64,000 nucleotides of DNA, taken from contig NC_067285.1 in the NCBI RefSeq assembly GCF_020740795.1, positions 22,526,241 to 22,590,240 on the forward strand, written 5' to 3'. Source of the stretch: Apus apus (lineage: Eukaryota > Chordata > Aves > Apodiformes > Apodidae). The position numbers were made by a program, and so were the translations under genes. The notes under the pieces were generated by a model, which saw only the letters and a list, made by a program, of their open reading frames with translations, ran no database searches and had not been told where the DNA came from. Position 1 is the first letter of the stretch. Every line of letters begins with the position of its first letter. Below, one piece after another: positions 60,401 to 64,000 of this stretch.

Positions 60401-63400
60401 TAAGAGAAAGTAATGAAAATCCTCTCATAATGCAATTGCTAGAAGCAATCCAGCTGTTTTGTTTTATTCCCACCATGAGAACTGCAGTCAGTCCCAGTGC
60501 AAGCTTGGACACCTGTCAAATCAGGTTTCCTAACTAAAGCTTATTGGAATTTGACATGCTTTTTTCTTGGAGTACATTGGTATCAATGCAGGATACTCCT
60601 GTTGCAGTGATGCAACACATATGCTACCCATGCAGTCCCAGGTGCCCCTCATAAATCATTAAAATACTGGCGAGTTCTAATCAGGACCTTTGGGGTATAA
60701 CGCAATATACTATTTGCAAACTAAAAACAATAAATAATGTTAGTACACAGGTCAGACTGAGACTGAACAGAGCTGAGACTTGCTTGCTGATGTGTATATA
60801 GTCTAAGAGATGCAACGGAAAGCGATGAAATCCCAAGTCAGCTAAACAAATTGTTTCTTCTCATTGTAAAATCTCACTACTGTCTGCTGAAGGGAAAAAA
60901 ATAGGAACTCATAATATCCTATATTGCAACTGATTTGAGGTCTCGAATTTCCCAGCATTTGTGCTAGCTCTTGGGACTGCAGGTATTTCTAATAATTTGT
61001 CCTTTAGGTTAACTCTTACTGTATTTCTAAAACAAACTAGCAGTTAAAAATGTGCCCCCAAATCCTGTATATCACTGGGTACAAAAAGAACAAAAACATT
61101 TTTTTCTAGAGCATAGAAACCAGTTAACCACTAGGAAAAAATAATTCTGACACCGTTAGAAGGCAGCTGCTGTGGTTGCACTGTTAGCCTTGCCTGGCAC
61201 ATAAGAGGCAGCTTTGTGAAGGGGGGGTTGGCTTGTGGTGCCCAAGTGGTGGGAACCAGTAACAGCCTGCATGCTGAGATGCTACTGCATAAATGCAAAT
61301 AATGGATGCCTTCTCTTTGATACAGAAAAGGCTGAGTCCCATCTATGTTTTTCTGTTCAGTTCTCTCACTCTAGTTCTCTCACTCTGAGGATAACATGGC
61401 ATGGGTTATGGCTAATCTCCATGGCCAACATGTAGTTTGGCCACCATAAATGTTATCTGGCCAGGAATTATACTGAAGGCTAACTCACTCACTTAAGCTG
61501 TATCTGCATGTACCTTTGATTTCTTACCTTATATTTAGAAGATAAATACCTAATAATTGTTGCTCACCTTAGGGTAAGGACAGTTTGTGGCAGAAGATCC
61601 TGCTCTGCATGTACACTGCAGATACTAAAGCTATGTAACTCTCAGTACTGCTGTTAAGATTCCCCTTGCTTTCTCTTGCATTTCTTCCTCAAACCTATGT
61701 TTGGCTTAAATTGGGTAGTGTTTTTATACAGCGGAGTAGCTTGGCATTGAAGTTTTCTTGGTGGAGCTGTATTTCTAGTAGTGGTCTGCAGGGAAGGCTG
61801 TCAGACGCCCCAGCTGTGGTAGCCTCCCTTCAGTGATTAGTATCAGAAAAAGGCTTTGCTCTAATCCTATGAAAGCTGCTATTATGCCAAGCATAGGCTT
61901 TGCTGTGGGGATGTGCGAGTCATAGGAACTCTGGGGGTTCATGCTGGTGGCTCTTGAGCTGAAACATCTGGAGAGCGGTGCCAGGAACTGATCTCAGACA
62001 GTGTCTTTGGTAATGGGAACCAGTAATCCAGAAAGTCACCATAAAGCAGTGAACAAAGTCTCAGTAAGACACTGGCAGTAAATAAAAGAGTTAGCAAAAA
62101 CAAGGGCAGTAAGTAACTGGTGGTGAACAGAGTGGAACTTGGCCTGTTTGAACAATGCACCAACACCTCCAAGCTGGGTGCATGCAGGGGCAAGGTGGAT
62201 GAACGTTGTGGTTTATTTATAATTAGACCTAGAGCAAGTTTGAGTTTCTTTTAAGCCTGGTGGAGAAATAGTTGAAGCAGATGCAGACATGATAATCAGT
62301 TTCATCAGAGGTGCAGCACAGCTTGGTGTGGGAACTTAATGAAGATTTGTTGGTCAACAACAATTTCCCAACCTGCCTAACATGCTCTCCATTTAATTTG
62401 CTCTGCTGTTGTAGTAAATTTGAAGCCCCCAGGTCAGACTCAGCTTTCATGGCTCTTGTAGTCTCTGCAGTGTCAGCAGAAACTGAAGACTTATAGCCTG
62501 GATTCGAGCAATGTGTATTTCTCCTAATGAAATCCAAAGCCAGGTGAAATTTTTGGGAGAGGAAACAGGATATAGAGTCCCTTTGGGGAACAGGAGGGTG
62601 TTCACAACACTCAGAAACTTGGCCCACGTTTCTTGTCTCCTCCCTTGCTACTCCACAAAGGGTTTGTAGCATTTTTAGAGAAACTTGGATCCACCCTATG
62701 GTGTGGGACAACCTGCTGTGAAATTTGGTGATTCCTGCACTCCAGGGCAGAGGAAATGTGTGTTTCTGCTTTGTGTTTTTAGGAAAGTAGGAAGATTAAA
62801 TTCAAAATAAACCACAGCAGAATGGGAATCTCTCAGGGACAGACACCGGGAAATGTTTAGACAAGCTTTGTCCTCAGTCCTTGAGCTCAGGATTCAGCAA
62901 CTAAACCATAGAGAGACTTGAGAAAGACAATGAAATACATTTTGGCTTGAAATACACTTCCTCCAGAATCCAATGAGAGTTGTGTGCGTGAATCTGAAGG
63001 CAAAATATAGCCAGCAGTATGGGGAATAGCTGTAATGTGAGAAACTCTCATGCTATATTATTGTAGTCTGAATTGTTTCCATCATTTAGGGTTAAGTAAT
63101 TCCCCACTATCCATCTCTAAAGTGCAAACAGTACAGCCTGATGTGCTGCAGGGAAAGGAAGCAAACCAGTCTTTGAATCTTTACCCAACCTTACTGTTCA
63201 TATTTTGCTTTCAGTGAATAACTGTTCAAATCCTTTAATATTTCATTCCCATTAAAATATATTTACCAGGGGTTTGTGTGGCAGCAGTGAGGCTGTGTTT
63301 ATTATTTTAAGAACACCACACGACTGACTTTAGAGAAAAGATAAGACAGAAGCACAAAGTGCTGCAAATCTATCAGAGAACAGAATGTTTTCCACCTGTT

Positions 63401-64000
63401 GAGGCAGCAACTAGAATAACAGATGCACATAATAATTACCTGTACCTCAAAGGCAGCACCAAGTCCTGCACCTTCTGCTCCCCACCTAGTAGACAGCTTG
63501 ATAATAGAATTACAAAAGAGGAGCCCCAAGAGAGTAGAGTAGGTAGTGCTTTGTGAAGAGTGATAGAATGGGTTTCATTAAAGAGAAACTGGAAGGAAGA
63601 TGAGAAGGAAAGACCTGAAGCACTATAATGCTAAAAGAAGAGTGGAGCTGAGGAACTCCAGAAGCCTGCCTTATTTTTAGAGTTGTGCTAAGTTTTTTTG
63701 CTAATACCTCTTACAAGGCTGCTCTCATTTGTAGTTTTAACAGATCAGAGATCATTTCCATTGATCACTAGGTGCCCCACACCCCTATGGAAGCCCACTT
63801 CTTTCCAGGTCTGGATGGCCCTGCAGTGGCAAGAGGGTACCTGTAGGGTAAGTTCCTCATCTCAGTAAGTGACACTCTTGAGTGGCCATTACTGTGTGTC
63901 CAGGACCCTGTTCCTCTTCCCTTCCCTACTGCCTGGCACTTGGAGCATTCTGAAGCTATGCTACCCTCGTTTGCGAGTTCCCCAGAGCATCTAGTGTAAG
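51458..64000. other. DUSP13 upstream flank, no recognised gene
   Basis: I recognise no coding exon in the last 12.5 kb. On human 10q22 the next gene is SAMD8, but no frame resembles its SAM domain or lipid-phosphatase-like membrane region. The non-coding 5' exon(s) and promoter of DUSP13 should lie here. Long AT-rich stretches at about 51.8-52.7, 54.4-55.3 and 57.1-57.4 kb show little low-complexity sequence. A stop-poor segment at 53268-53933 is open on both strands, without an ATG near its start or a known domain. No transposable element was recognised. Confidence 0.6.
61359..61386. repeat. 14-bp tandem duplication
   Basis: Two adjacent perfect copies of AGTTCTCTCACTCT (61359-61372 and 61373-61386); a small local duplication. 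Confidence 0.9.

Noticed and set aside
62229-62711. 160-codon minus-strand frame with an AATAAA about 15 nt after its stop
   Set aside because: It begins at a TTG rather than an ATG, shows only a weak acceptor upstream, and has no recognisable domain. The hexamer is likely coincidence in AT-rich sequence.
1-64000. CRISPR arrays, bacterial operons, prophage or insertion sequences
   Set aside because: Spliced vertebrate phosphatase genes and CR1 LINEs show that this is animal nuclear DNA, and no such structures are present.

Overview
The window is vertebrate nuclear DNA, most likely from a bird. The coding content is sparse, spliced and intron-rich. The only interspersed repeats I can recognise are three 5'-truncated CR1 LINEs, one of which ends in the (ATTCTATG)n octamer tail typical of avian CR1. 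Repeat density is low. The two genes I can prove are the neighbouring atypical dual-specificity phosphatases DUSP29 (older name DUPD1) and DUSP13 (TMDP/DUSP13B form). They are also neighbours on human 10q22, in the interval KAT6B - DUSP29 - DUSP13 - SAMD8. Both lie on the minus strand here. No coding exon of KAT6B or SAMD8 was recognised.

Layout. 1-748: DUSP29 3' UTR and downstream flank. 749-15781: DUSP29, with three coding exons (15763-15579, 5494-5274, 996-749) joining in frame to 217 codons. Its 10-kb first intron holds a 1.4-kb degenerate CR1, which begins only about 20 bp past the exon-1 splice donor. The same intron holds an unexplained 199-codon ATG ORF. 15782 to about 42.65 kb: a long non-coding interval with two more CR1 fragments, simple repeats, a tight E-box/MEF2 cluster about 1.3 kb upstream of the first DUSP29 coding exon, a TATA plus CRE-like motif pair, and exon-like blocks on the plus strand. 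About 42.66-51.45 kb: DUSP13, with three coding exons (51453-51266, 50571-50351, 43073-42832) joining to 216 codons. 51.46-64 kb: DUSP13 upstream flank with no recognised gene.

The two phosphatases share one gene architecture. The first coding exon ends in phase 2, the middle exon is exactly 221 nt in both, and the last exon opens directly onto the HCxxGxSR catalytic loop. This marks them as tandem duplicates. Both retain the catalytic Cys and Arg and the presumed general-acid Asp, so both look functional. No MDSP-type (DUSP13A) reading frame was detected.

Beyond the two genes, the observations most worth checking are the muscle-type regulatory cluster at 17054-17277, several plus-strand blocks with strong acceptor and donor sites that could form an unannotated antisense or intergenic lncRNA (27996-28174, 40522-40586, 46131-46201, 47888-47960), and the 199-codon ORF. 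I found no evidence of a novel multi-gene system. Most of the window is ordinary intron and intergenic DNA.
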